Of a stretch of DNA of 64,000 nt, positions 42,290 through 50,010 are shown piece by piece. Position 1 is the first letter of the stretch. The number at the start of each line of letters is the position of its first letter. Location: assembly GCF_014287895.1 (NCBI RefSeq), contig NZ_JACOPP010000004.1:124001-188000 (forward strand), in the 5' to 3' direction. The notes below the pieces were generated by a model. It was not told where the DNA came from, made no database searches, and was given only the letters and a program-made list of their open reading frames with translations. Made by a program: the position numbers and the translations under genes. Source of the stretch: Lawsonibacter hominis. GTDB lineage: Bacteria; Bacillota; Clostridia; Oscillospirales; Oscillospiraceae.

Positions 42290-43541
42290 GTATACCGCCG
42301 CCAGGGCGGTCCCGCGGTACAGCTGCGCCATCTCGCCGGGGAAGCATTGCCCCCTCTTCGGCGCGGGTGCGGTCCTGCGGGGGATCGGCGGCATTACGCT
42401 TTTGTACCTGGGGACCCAGGACTGTGTCTATTACGCCCAGAAGGCCGCCCTGGAGCACCGGCTTTCCGCCCCGAGCGGGGCGGAAAGCTCCCGGGTGCTG
42501 GCGCTCCAGCTGTCCGATGCGGATCTGATCTTCGGCATCCGGCCCCAGCTGGAGCAGCTCCTGGAGCGCGAAGCCCGGCGCGCGGGGACCCGGGGCGTAT
42601 TTCTGGTGACCTCCTGCAGCGTGGAGCTTCTGTCTGAAGACCTGCAAAGCGTAGTGGACGCCGTCGGCAGGCGCACCGGCAAGACGCTTGCGCTCATCCC
42701 CACGGAGCATTTCAGAACCTTCAGCTATTTCGAGGGGATGGAGGCCGCCCTGTCCGCCCTGGTCCGAGGGCTGAAGCCCAGGCCGCCGCAGGCAAGGGCC
42801 TTTGCCGTCCTGGGCGTGCGCCATCGGGGCGCAGAGCGGGCCGAGCCGGTACGCTTCCTGCAGGAGCGCGGCTACACCCTCCAGAGCATCCTTCCCTATG
42901 AGGCCAGCCTGGATCAGATCGAAGCGCTGCCCGGCGTCTCCTTTACGCTGGTTCTGGACGGGACGGGACTGGGAGTCGCCCGGTCCCTCCAGTCGGAGTT
43001 CGGTATTCCCTTCGTCCGTTTCGACCAAAAGCTGGACCTGGAGCGGATCACGGAAGCTTGGCGCCAGCTGGCCCGGCTGACCGGCGAACCTCTGGCATCC
43101 TGGATCGGCGCCCAGCGCCGGGAGGCCGCCGCCCGGTCGGAGGCGCTGCGTCCCCTGGTGGGCGGCAAGACCTTTTTTTACAGCCAGGTCATCCTCTATC
43201 CTTTTGAGACCTGCCTGTTCCTGTCCCGCCTGGGGATGATCCCCACCTGCATTTTTCTGGGCAGCGTGCTGGACCACACGGACGAGTCCCGTCTGGCGCT
43301 GGCCGGGCAGGCCGATCCGCTGCTGCTGCAAAACGCCAGTTCGGACGCCGTGGAGGCCATGCTGGCCGAACAGACGCCGGATTACTTCATCGGCGCCGCA
43401 GGCCAGGCGATCCGGCGCTATCCTGTGCGCCACGTAAACTTCCGCACCATCCCGGTGGAGGCCGGCTTTTCCTTCTACCGCAGCTGCCTGTCTCAGCTTG
43501 GGGACGCCGCCGGGGCCGCAGGAGAGGAGTACGCGCGATGA
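42276..43541 (+). CDS. Nitrogenase component-1-like subunit (NifD/NifE/BchN-type)
   Basis: The 421-residue protein overlaps the NifH-like gene by 14 bases. It has cysteines at 17, 25 and 50 in the N-terminal third (RYSCAIS, KHCPLFGAG, TQDCVYY) and Cys114 in TSCSVELLSEDLQ; the last matches the conserved segment of NifD/NifE with the interface-cluster ligand. Lengths are shorter than NifD (about 480) and closer to the dark-operative protochlorophyllide reductase or Cfb subunits. I infer a [4Fe-4S] cluster carried by this subunit. The active-site substrate is unknown. Confidence 0.75.
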   Translation: MRLREYTAARAVPRYSCAISPGKHCPLFGAGAVLRGIGGITLLYLGTQDCVYYAQKAALEHRLSAPSGAESSRVLALQLSDADLIFGIRPQLEQLLEREARRAGTRGVFLVTSCSVELLSEDLQSVVDAVGRRTGKTLALIPTEHFRTFSYFEGMEAALSALVRGLKPRPPQARAFAVLGVRHRGAERAEPVRFLQERGYTLQSILPYEASLDQIEALPGVSFTLVLDGTGLGVARSLQSEFGIPFVRFDQKLDLERITEAWRQLARLTGEPLASWIGAQRREAAARSEALRPLVGGKTFFYSQVILYPFETCLFLSRLGMIPTCIFLGSVLDHTDESRLALAGQADPLLLQNASSDAVEAMLAEQTPDYFIGAAGQAIRRYPVRHVNFRTIPVEAGFSFYRSCLSQLGDAAGAAGEEYAR

Positions 43542-44686
43542 ACGTGTTTGAGACCCTGCCTCCCATATCGCCCCGGATGGGCTTTCTGCGGACCGTATCC
43601 GGCTGGCTGGACGCCGCCCTGGTGGAGTTCGGCCCGGAAGGGACTATGCACTACGCCCAGTCCGCTCTCCAGGGCGGGGCGGAAAACCTCTTTACCTCCG
43701 GCATGGAGGAACGTCAGGTCATTTTCGGGGACACCCGGCCGCTGGAAGACGCGCTCCGGGCGGTAGATGCGGCCCGTGCCCCCGGTCTGCTTTTTCTTAC
43801 CTCTTCTCCGGTCAGCGAGATCATCGGCGCTGATCTGGAACAAGTCCGCCGCCAGCTGCAGCCCGGTCTTCGGGCCCGCTTGTCCGTGTGGGACCGGGTG
43901 CCGGTGCAGGGCACGGAGCAGGACGGGCAGCGCAGCGCCTATGCCGCAGGGGCCGATTACCTGCGCACCCTGCCGCCCAAAGCGGACCGCGGCGCGGCCG
44001 GCGGCGTCGTGGTGCTGGGGCTGGACCAGACCGATTGGAACGGCCGTTCCGATCTGAACGAACTGCGCCGCATGTTCGCGGACTATTTCGGCCTGGCCTG
44101 CCGCAACGACCCGCAGGGCCGCTACCGCCTGGAGGAACTTCGATCCGCCCGGCTGCTGCTGGCCGCTTCTCCCGCTGCGCTGCCGTTGGCGGAAGCCGCG
44201 CAGGCGCTGTGGGGCGTTCCCGTTTGCCGGGGGCTTCCTTACGGGGTACGGGGCAGCGCCCGGCTGGTGGAATCCGTATCCCGCCTTTTGGAACAGGCGC
44301 CCTCCCCGGCCTGGTCAGCCGACCGCCGGGAGGCGGAGCAGGCCGTGCGGGAATTCCAATTTGCCCTCCGCCCCTGGCCAAAACGGGAGCTCCGGCTCTG
44401 TGTGCGGCCGGAACGCGCAGCTTGTTTGGCTTCCTTTCTTTCCGGCGAACTGAAGCTTTCCGTCTCGACGCCGCCGGAGCACGCGTTTCTGACGCAGCCT
44501 CCAGCCGGGGCGGTCCTGCTGGGCAGCGGCATTTTGTGCCGCCTGTATCCGCAGCACCCTTCCCTGTGCCTGGATACGCCCGTCCTTCACCAGCAATTGT
44601 TCAGCACCCATCTTCCGTTCGCAGGGATCCGGGGTACGGCGAATCTGCTGTCCGCCCTATACCCCCTCCTGACGGAGGATGTCTGA
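43538..44686 (+). CDS. Nitrogenase component-1-like subunit (NifK/NifN/BchB-type, cysteine-poor)
   Basis: The 382-residue protein overlaps its neighbour by 4 bases (ATGA). It has the same fold signature, LLFLTSSPVSEIIGADLEQVRRQL, where the equivalent of the partner's cluster cysteine is a serine. The remaining cysteines (such as VPVCRG, LRLCVRPERAAC, SLCLDT) are not in the usual N-terminal cluster position. It therefore probably acts as the partner that forms the heterodimer with an asymmetric cluster. A GC-rich hairpin (44756-44800) follows the stop and may end the operon. Confidence 0.65.
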   Translation: MNVFETLPPISPRMGFLRTVSGWLDAALVEFGPEGTMHYAQSALQGGAENLFTSGMEERQVIFGDTRPLEDALRAVDAARAPGLLFLTSSPVSEIIGADLEQVRRQLQPGLRARLSVWDRVPVQGTEQDGQRSAYAAGADYLRTLPPKADRGAAGGVVVLGLDQTDWNGRSDLNELRRMFADYFGLACRNDPQGRYRLEELRSARLLLAASPAALPLAEAAQALWGVPVCRGLPYGVRGSARLVESVSRLLEQAPSPAWSADRREAEQAVREFQFALRPWPKRELRLCVRPERAACLASFLSGELKLSVSTPPEHAFLTQPPAGAVLLGSGILCRLYPQHPSLCLDTPVLHQQLFSTHLPFAGIRGTANLLSALYPLLTEDV

Positions 44687-44755
44687 TCGCGGACACTCGC
44701 CGCGTCTGTCTGCGCTTCGTGAGTCCCACGAAGTGACTCATTTCCATTCTGGCCG

Positions 44756-44800
44756 GCAGGACCTCCGGAGCGCGTCGTCCGCGCGTTCCGGAGGTCCTGC
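44756..44800 (+). terminator. GC-rich hairpin after the nitrogenase-like operon
   Basis: GCAGGACCTCCGGA and TCCGGAGGTCCTGC flank a stem of CGCG pairs. It lies 70 bases after the last gene and is followed by CCGTTTCTG. The T-tract is weak but the stem is long. Confidence 0.55.
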
Positions 44801-45065
44801 CCGTTTCTGCCGTTCAACCGGGCCAAACGGGTCCGCATCCGTTTAATACGCTTTCCCAGAAGCGGGCCCCCGATGAACGCATCCCGTGCAGGATGCAGAA
44901 GAAGGCTCATACCCCCGCCGAAACGCCTTTTCCATTCCGATGCCGAACAAATGGAACGGTTGACCCCATAAGGAAGCTGGTCACCTAACAAAAAATCCAT
45001 ATTGATTCTCTCCGCATGGTAGAATGGAGTTCCTACACGGCGCCTGCCAAGGGAGGGCGATCACT
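44801..45065. other. Gene-free stretch before the IS30 remnant
   Basis: About 265 bases without a supportable gene. A minus-strand frame here runs across the hairpin and the end of the nitrogenase-like gene and has no recognisable family. Confidence 0.5.
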
Positions 45066-45797
45066 ATGGACTGCCAAGATTCGATCACAGAAGGCGCAGA
45101 ACGCAGGAAGGGACAGCATCTTGGACGTGAAGAAAGAGGAGCCATCCAGCATCGCAAGCGTCAGGTCCGGGCCGGCAATCTTGATTTGGCTGTGACGGAG
45201 CTGCCGGAGGCGGTAAAGCAAACGCGACACAAAACGTTGAAGCCCCGCGTGGACAAAAAGAACTACGGCAGCAGCATCTCTGTGCAGTCTGTAATTGCAG
45301 CGCTTCGCATCAGGGAAGACCACGGGGAAGGCGATAGCGTGGTGGACAGGAAGTCTGGCAAGAAGGCCGTTAGCCTCTCTCTGTTGGAGAAGAAAACGGA
45401 AAGCTACGTCGCCCTCCATCTTCTCGGCAAGAACCTGGATTCCGTGCTGAACGCCACGCAGCTGCGCAAAGAGGCGTTTGGGGAAACGTTCTCACAGGTC
45501 TTTAAGAGCATTACCGGGGACAACGGCCCGGAGTTCTCCGGTTTTGCCCAGGTTGAAAACTGGGGCAGCCAGGTCTCCTCCGCCCCCCTCCCCCTCTTGG
45601 GAACGTCCTCAGAATGCGCGCCATAACGGCCTGCTTCGGACTTTCGTCCCAAAAGGCGTATCCATAGAATCATTCTACCCTGCGTACATTCTGTCTGCTG
45701 CTGATGAGCTGAACGGGAGGCCCCGCAAGAAGCGGGGCTGCCGTCCCCGGAAGAACGGTTTGAACGGTTCCTCGCCTCTGTTTACGCAGCCGCGTAA
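45066..45797 (+). pseudogene. IS30-family transposase, broken by a deletion and frameshifts
   Basis: The remnant begins with a normal-looking start (ATG 45066 after GGGAGGG). The N-terminus MDCQDSITEGAERRKGQHL then runs straight into VRAGNLDLAVTELPEAVK, which suggests an internal deletion. The central catalytic part (RIREDHGEGDSVVDRKSGKKA, FKSITGDNGPEF) is recognisable IS30-like DDE sequence. After about 45606 the reading frame changes (RHNGLLRTFVPKGVSIESF), and again near 45750 to give ERFERFLASVYAAA before a stop at 45797. At least two frameshifts and one deletion make it inactive. Confidence 0.7.
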
Positions 45798-45940
45798 CCG
45801 TCTGTTGGCGTTTTACAGGTCGCGCCGCGCTTCCATACGGGCCTTTGGCCGGAGCGTATTCCATTGGCACCGGGGAAGGCATGCCGCTGTTCCAGCCCGG
45901 CAAAACCAAACAGGCCCGCAAACCTGTCCCTGACGCGCCA

Positions 45941-45983
45941 AAAGAAGGTACCGTCTCTGAAATCCTGAGACGGTACCTTCTTT
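45941..45983 (-). terminator. Perfect hairpin beyond the tRNA fragment
   Basis: AAAGAAGGTACCGTCTC pairs with GAGACGGTACCTTCTTT around nine bases. On the minus strand it follows the tRNA fragment and runs into TTCTTTTGG, so it looks like a tRNA operon terminator. Confidence 0.6.
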
Positions 45984-46018
45984 GGTTGCGGGGGAAGGAT
46001 TTGAGCCTTCGGCCTCCG
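45983..46018 (-). pseudogene. 3' fragment of an initiator tRNA-Met gene
   Basis: The T-arm and acceptor 3' side, including CCA, of the tRNA-fMet at 48548-48624 are repeated here with three differences in about 36 bases. The anticodon and 5' half are missing. Fragments of this kind often remain where a mobile element integrated or a duplication decayed. Confidence 0.6.
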
Positions 46019-46191
46019 CGTGATTGTGCGCCAAATTTGAACGGGAGCCCGCCTGGCCGTAAATCTGAGCAGGCCTGGATGGTCGTCTTGCCCCCCTTTG
46101 GTACGCTGACCTGGCGCATATCATAAGAGGGTTTGATATAGTGTCCTTTGGGTCTGTACGTTTTAGGGGCATCTGCAATCCCGTACTCCGT
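46019..46191. other. Spacer between the tRNA fragment and the sigma-54 activator
   Basis: About 170 bases, no gene and no clear signal seen. Confidence 0.5.
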
Positions 46192-47757
46192 TTACAGCCC
46201 TCGCCGCTTCTGACGGCCATACTCTATTTGATACTGTTTGATTTTCCGGCAGACCGTAGACGCATGCAGATTCAGCTTCTTCCCTGCTTCCTGCAGTGTG
46301 GAAGAACCGCGCAAGGCGTATTCTAACAGCTGTTTTTCATAGGCGCATACAGCGGCATTGAAGTCAATTTCTTCTTCCAGGCCCGGGACGGCAGGTACCA
46401 TGGGCTTACGCGGCTCTTCGGCCAGGAGCACCCCTTTGTCAAGATTCAAAAGCCCCGCCAGCATCTCGTCTCCCACTTGTCCGATCCCGGAGCTGCATAG
46501 AACTAAGTATTCGATCAGATTCTCCAGTTCCCGGATATTGCCCGGCCATGAGTATTCCTTCATATAGTCCAACTGACGCTGCGTCAGGTGAAAACTTCGG
46601 CTGTATTTCCGGCTGAAGCGGTCGATAAAATGATCACAGAGGGCCTCCAAGTCCTGCTGCCGCTCCCGCAGGGGCGGTACACGGATCGGGATCACATTTA
46701 GGCGATAATACAGATCCTGGCGGAATCCCCCTTCCGCCACCTTCTTTTTGAGATCCGCATTGGTCAGCGCCAGGAAGCGGATGTTCAGCCGGATTGGCTT
46801 GGTGCCGCCAATCCGGGTGATCTCTTGGGATTGGATTGCGCGCAGGAGTTTCACCTGGAGATCCATCGACATATCGCCGATCTCATCCAGCATGAGCGTA
46901 CCGTTGTTGGCATACTCGAACAGGCCGATCTTTCCCTTGGTATTGGCTCCGGTAAACGCGCCTTTCTCATAACCGAACAGCTCCGATTCCAACAAGTGAG
47001 CCGGAATGGAAGCACAGTTGATCTTTACATATGGTTTGTCGTTGCGCAGGCTCCTGCGGTAGATCTCATCTGCGATGACCTCTTTCCCCACGCCCGACTC
47101 CCCGGTAATCAGAATGGACGCATCTGTGGGGGCGACATGATCGATCAGGACACCAATCTGCTCCAGGGAGCCATAGCGCCCAACCATCCCCTCGGACAGC
47201 TCCTTGGCGGATTCCTTATTGATCGACTTCGGCTTTAGAGAATTCACCTCGTGGACAAACGTTTCAAAATCATCCTGAAGGGAACGCAGAGAGGGGATTG
47301 GGCGGCTGCACGCTACCACCTGCCGTAAGCTTCCGTCGGGACGAAACAGCGGCGTGCCCACGACGTATCCCATAAGGGGCTGCTCCGTCTTGTAAGTTGT
47401 AGAGAGACGAAACACCTGCTTTTTCCCCTCCAGCACGCTGCAGACCGCTCCTCCGGTAAACAGCTTGTCCGTCCCAATCAGCTGGTGGATATCTTTCCCC
47501 AGCACGTCCTCCTCTGTAATGCCGGTATTTTTAGTGTAGGCAAGATTAATATATAGAACGATCCCGTCGGCATCTGTAATCAGAAGGCTGTCGTCCAGGT
47601 GATCCGTCACTTCTTTAAAGTCGATCCCCCGGTCATGGAACACCGCCAAGGCTCGGTCGATTCCATTGAGCGCGGTCACAAGGTGCTGGTCCTGTACCGA
47701 GGCGATCAACTTCTGCAGTGCAATGCGTGTATCGCGGATTGCGACATATTGGTCCAT
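46192..47757 (-). CDS. Sigma-54-dependent transcriptional activator with PAS domain
   Basis: The 521-residue protein has an N-terminal helical region and a PAS domain (about 45-150: DDSLLITDADGIVLYINLAY), an AAA+ domain (about 190-420) with Walker A GESGVGKE, the sigma-54 contact loop GAFTGA, Walker B GTLMLDEIGD and the arginine finger region, and a Fis-type HTH (AGKKLNLHASTVCRKIKQYQ). It is intact for sigma-54 activation. It faces a divergent promoter (47975-47991) of the -24/-12 class and a truncated cyclase gene. The signal bound by the PAS domain is not known. Confidence 0.9.
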   Translation of the reverse strand: MDQYVAIRDTRIALQKLIASVQDQHLVTALNGIDRALAVFHDRGIDFKEVTDHLDDSLLITDADGIVLYINLAYTKNTGITEEDVLGKDIHQLIGTDKLFTGGAVCSVLEGKKQVFRLSTTYKTEQPLMGYVVGTPLFRPDGSLRQVVACSRPIPSLRSLQDDFETFVHEVNSLKPKSINKESAKELSEGMVGRYGSLEQIGVLIDHVAPTDASILITGESGVGKEVIADEIYRRSLRNDKPYVKINCASIPAHLLESELFGYEKGAFTGANTKGKIGLFEYANNGTLMLDEIGDMSMDLQVKLLRAIQSQEITRIGGTKPIRLNIRFLALTNADLKKKVAEGGFRQDLYYRLNVIPIRVPPLRERQQDLEALCDHFIDRFSRKYSRSFHLTQRQLDYMKEYSWPGNIRELENLIEYLVLCSSGIGQVGDEMLAGLLNLDKGVLLAEEPRKPMVPAVPGLEEEIDFNAAVCAYEKQLLEYALRGSSTLQEAGKKLNLHASTVCRKIKQYQIEYGRQKRRGL

Positions 47758-47823
47758 ATCATTTTCCTTTCCTGGAGAGGCTGGCGTTAAATTTTATTAT
47801 ATAGTATATCATAATTTCCGTTT

Positions 47824-47871
47824 TGCAACAAGAAAAGAAAAGCGCATTGCACATTTGCAATCTGCAACAAG
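47824..47871. promoter_or_regulatory. Candidate upstream activator sites
   Basis: TGCAACAAG occurs at 47824-47832 and again at 47863-47871. Between them ATTGCA-CATT-TGCAAT (47846-47861) is a perfect 6-bp palindrome. They lie 100 to 150 bases before the sigma-54 promoter, the usual distance for activator sites. Confidence 0.5.
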
Positions 47872-47974
47872 GAATCCGATAAAAAATCGGCGTTTTTTGT
47901 CGCATACAGGGAAATAACGCTGTAACAGGGGCACGTTCCCACTACGGCCATTTTTCAGCGAACATTCCGGAAAG

Positions 47975-47991
47975 TTGGCATGACGCTTGCA
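47975..47991 (+). promoter_or_regulatory. Sigma-54 (-24/-12) promoter
   Basis: TTGGCATGACGCTTGCA matches the YTGGCACGRNNNTTGCW consensus at every fixed position but one. It lies 71 bases before the cyclase start, and an activator gene diverges from it. This is one of the strongest promoter assignments in the window. Confidence 0.85.
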
Positions 47992-48062
47992 GGCATTATA
48001 TATAGTCCTCCCGCAAAGGTATATCGATCCTGTCAAATCAAAAAAGAAGGAGAAATTACATT

Positions 48063-48392
48063 ATGGGAAAGCAAGTGCTCGTAGACCTGTCCCACCCCTT
48101 TGGCCGCGGTAATCCGCTGTGGCCGTCCAACGGCGATTTCCACATCGACCGGGTGCAGCATATGCCTATGCATTATCGGCTGCTCCAGACCTTTAACGAC
48201 TTCCACATGCACAACTCGACCCATGCCGACTCCCCCTCCCACGTGATCCCGGAATCCCCGTACACCCATGAGCTCCCGCTGGAGAATTATTACGGGGAAG
48301 CGGTCTGTCTGGACATCCCCAAAAAGCACTGGGAGCTGATCACCGTAGCGGATATCGAGAATGCGGCGGCCAGAGTGGAGGGCGGCGGATAG
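48063..48392 (+). pseudogene. Truncated cyclase/kynurenine-formamidase-family protein
   Basis: The first 100 residues match the cyclase superfamily (PF04199), including the metal motif HMHNSTHADSPSH with HxDxPxH. Normal members are more than 200 residues, but this frame ends at 109, after VEGGG, and the rest of the domain is missing. A GAAGGGCGG/CCGCCGTCCTTC hairpin with TTTTC follows (48397-48437). The start ATG 48063 follows AAGGAG. It is downstream of the sigma-54 promoter, so the remnant would still be transcribed. It may be a short gene from an internal deletion or a truncated pseudogene. Confidence 0.6.
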
Positions 48393-48396
48393 TGGA

Positions 48397-48441
48397 GAAG
48401 GGCGGTAGCCCCAGCGTGGGCCGCCGTCCTTCTTTTCAAAT
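48397..48441 (+). terminator. Terminator after the truncated cyclase
   Basis: GAAGGGCGG and CCGCCGTCCTTC pair imperfectly around CCCAGCGTGGG and are followed by TTTTC. It lies just after the TAG of the truncated frame. Confidence 0.6.
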
Positions 48442-48499
48442 CACGAGAGTGTTTCTGTGGCTTGCGCGCCAGATATGCGCCAAATCATGCTTTAAGCAG

Positions 48500-48540
48500 A
48501 CAACAAAAGAAAATCCCTGGAACCGTTGCGGCTCCAGGGA
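48500..48540 (-). terminator. Terminator of the tRNA-Leu/tRNA-fMet unit
   Basis: On the minus strand CCCTGGAGCC-GCAAC-GGTTCCAGGG is followed by ATTTTCTTTTG, immediately after the tRNA-fMet. Confidence 0.8.
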
Positions 48541-48547
48541 TATCTTC

Positions 48548-48624
<77 letters not shown>

Positions 48625-48627
48625 ATA

Positions 48628-48714
48628 TGGTGCCGGAGACCGGGGTCGAACCGGCACGGGATCTCTCCCACGGGATTTTAAGTCCCGGGCGTCTGCCAAT
48701 TCCGCCACTCCGGC
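48628..48714 (-). tRNA. tRNA-Leu (TAA)
   Basis: An 87-base class II tRNA with a long variable arm (TGGGAGAGATCCCG region), anticodon loop ACTTAAAAT giving TAA, T-loop GGTTCGACCCC, acceptor GCCGGAG/CTCCGGC and an encoded CCA. Upstream of tRNA-fMet on the same strand. Confidence 0.93.
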
Positions 48715-48787
48715 ATGGAGGGCCCTAGTCTCACTTGCTTTTTAGTGCTTGAATAGAATATCATATCTACCCCTCTTTGTCAAGAAC

Positions 48788-48812
48788 TTTTTTGATGCTC
48801 CTGTTTGATACA
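48788..48812. repeat. Left copy of a 25-bp target site duplication
   Basis: A 25-bp segment (beginning TTTTTTGATG, ending TTGATACA) abuts the left inverted repeat of the insertion sequence. The identical 25 bases recur at 49863-49887. Confidence 0.9.
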
Positions 48813-49862
48813 TGTAAGAGTACAATACATATTGGACAGATGAATAAAAAAGGATGAAGGAAATGGCCTCATCGGATAAAGTTGAGTTACCACACAACAA
48901 CTTGATGAGAGGGGGTCATATCCTTCATGAGCAAGCGTATAACACAAGACATGGCGTATCGGCAATCCCTGATGAAATACGCGGAGAACTACGGGGTCAG
49001 CCGCGCCAGCCGGAAGTACAACAAGAGCCGGTCATACATCTACTTCTGGAAGACCCGCTGGGACGGGACGGTGCAGTCCCTGGCCTGCCCGTCCAGACGC
49101 CCGCACAGCCATCCCAATCAGCACACAGAGGCGGATCTGAAGCTGATCCGGGATATGCGCCGCAGAAACCCCAAGTTAGGTATGGTGGAACTGTGGCACC
49201 GCCTGCGGCAGCGGGGCTATACCCGCCGCCCGGAGAGCTTGTTCCGGGTCATGCGCAAGCTGGGACTGTTCCCGCAGGCCGAGAAGAAAAACGCATACAA
49301 ACCCAAGCCTTACGAGCAGATGACCTATCCCGGCCAGCGGGTCCAGGTGGATGTGAAAGTAGTGCCCCGCAGGCGTATTGCAGACCAGGAGCTTCGCCTG
49401 TTCCAATATACGGCTATTGGCGAGTTCACCCGCCTGCGCTTCCCGGCTTCCTACCCCGAGCAAACGACTTACTCCTCCGCCGATTTCCTGAAAAAGTTGC
49501 GGAAGTGGTATGCCTGCCGAGGCATCCGGGTGGAGTGCGTCCAAACGGATAACGGTTTTGAGTTCACCAACCGCTTTCCCAACAGCAAGTGGGACCTTCC
49601 CACCCTGTTTGAAGCTGCCGCCGCTAAACCAGGCATCCGGCACAAACTCATCCGTCCTTATACACCCCGCCACAACGGTAAAGTGGAACGTAGACACCGG
49701 GAGGACCAGAAACGGTTCTATGCTTCTCACACTTTTTTTCCTTGGACGACTTTAAAAACCAGCTCGCCATCCACAACCGCCGCTCCAACAACTTCCCCAT
49801 GGGGCCCCTTCACCGGCTTTCTCCCGCAGAGTCCACTGTCCAATATGTTTGACTAACCTACA
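48813..49862 (+). mobile_element. 1050-bp insertion sequence, IS1202/IS481-like
   Basis: Terminal inverted repeats start TGTA and share the perfect inner 13 bases ACATATTGGACAG; left 48813-48839, right 49836-49862 (reverse complement). One transposase gene fills the element. The perfect 25-bp flanking duplication is far longer than that of most IS (2-14 bp) and resembles the IS1202 group, which makes 24-29 bp duplications. Family name is a suggestion based on this duplication and on the rve-type DDE transposase. Confidence 0.8.
48927..49856 (+). CDS. Integrase-core (DDE) transposase with a C-terminal frameshift
   Basis: The 309-residue reading has an N-terminal HTH (YRQSLMKYAENYGVSRASRKYNKSRSYIYFW) and an rve catalytic domain with Asp142, Asp208 and Glu254 (QVDVKV, QTDNGFEF, NGKVERRHRED). 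After Phe271 the C-terminus turns into low-complexity sequence (PWTTLKTSSPSTTAAP). In the +1 frame the same DNA reads FSLDDFKNQLAIHNRRSNNF then PMGPLHRLSPAESTVQYV and a stop at 49852, which is normal transposase sequence. A run of seven T at about 49733 is the frameshift point, either a deletion, a slippery site or a read error. Confidence 0.85.
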   Translation: MSKRITQDMAYRQSLMKYAENYGVSRASRKYNKSRSYIYFWKTRWDGTVQSLACPSRRPHSHPNQHTEADLKLIRDMRRRNPKLGMVELWHRLRQRGYTRRPESLFRVMRKLGLFPQAEKKNAYKPKPYEQMTYPGQRVQVDVKVVPRRRIADQELRLFQYTAIGEFTRLRFPASYPEQTTYSSADFLKKLRKWYACRGIRVECVQTDNGFEFTNRFPNSKWDLPTLFEAAAAKPGIRHKLIRPYTPRHNGKVERRHREDQKRFYASHTFFPWTTLKTSSPSTTAAPTTSPWGPFTGFLPQSPLSNMFD

Positions 49863-49887
49863 TTTTTTGATGCTCCTGTTTGATACA
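49863..49887. repeat. Right copy of the 25-bp target site duplication
   Basis: Perfect repeat of 48788-48812, abutting the right end of the insertion sequence. Confidence 0.9.
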
Positions 49888-49924
49888 AACTCCATGCCAG
49901 TTCCCGGCCCCTGCGGCGGACAGG

Positions 49925-49963
49925 CAAAAACCGGGAGGTCTCAAATCAATGAGACCTCCCGGT
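49925..49963 (-). terminator. Intrinsic terminator of the NhaC-family gene
   Basis: On the minus strand ACCGGGAGGTCTCA-TTGATT-TGAGACCTCCCGGT is followed by TTTTTGCC, 47 bases after the antiporter stop. Confidence 0.9.
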
Positions 49964-50010
49964 AAGCAATTACCTATGGTGTTCTCTCAGAGACACCGCT
50001 TCGCGCCTGC

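Noticed and set aside
41507..44686. Assignment of the nitrogenase-like genes as true nitrogenase (nifHDK)
   Set aside because: The subunits are too short, one lacks the cluster cysteines and no nifB, nifE/N or other cofactor genes are present.
44587..45000. A 137-codon minus-strand frame over the end of the nitrogenase-like operon
   Set aside because: It overlaps the hairpin and the gene end; no recognisable domain.
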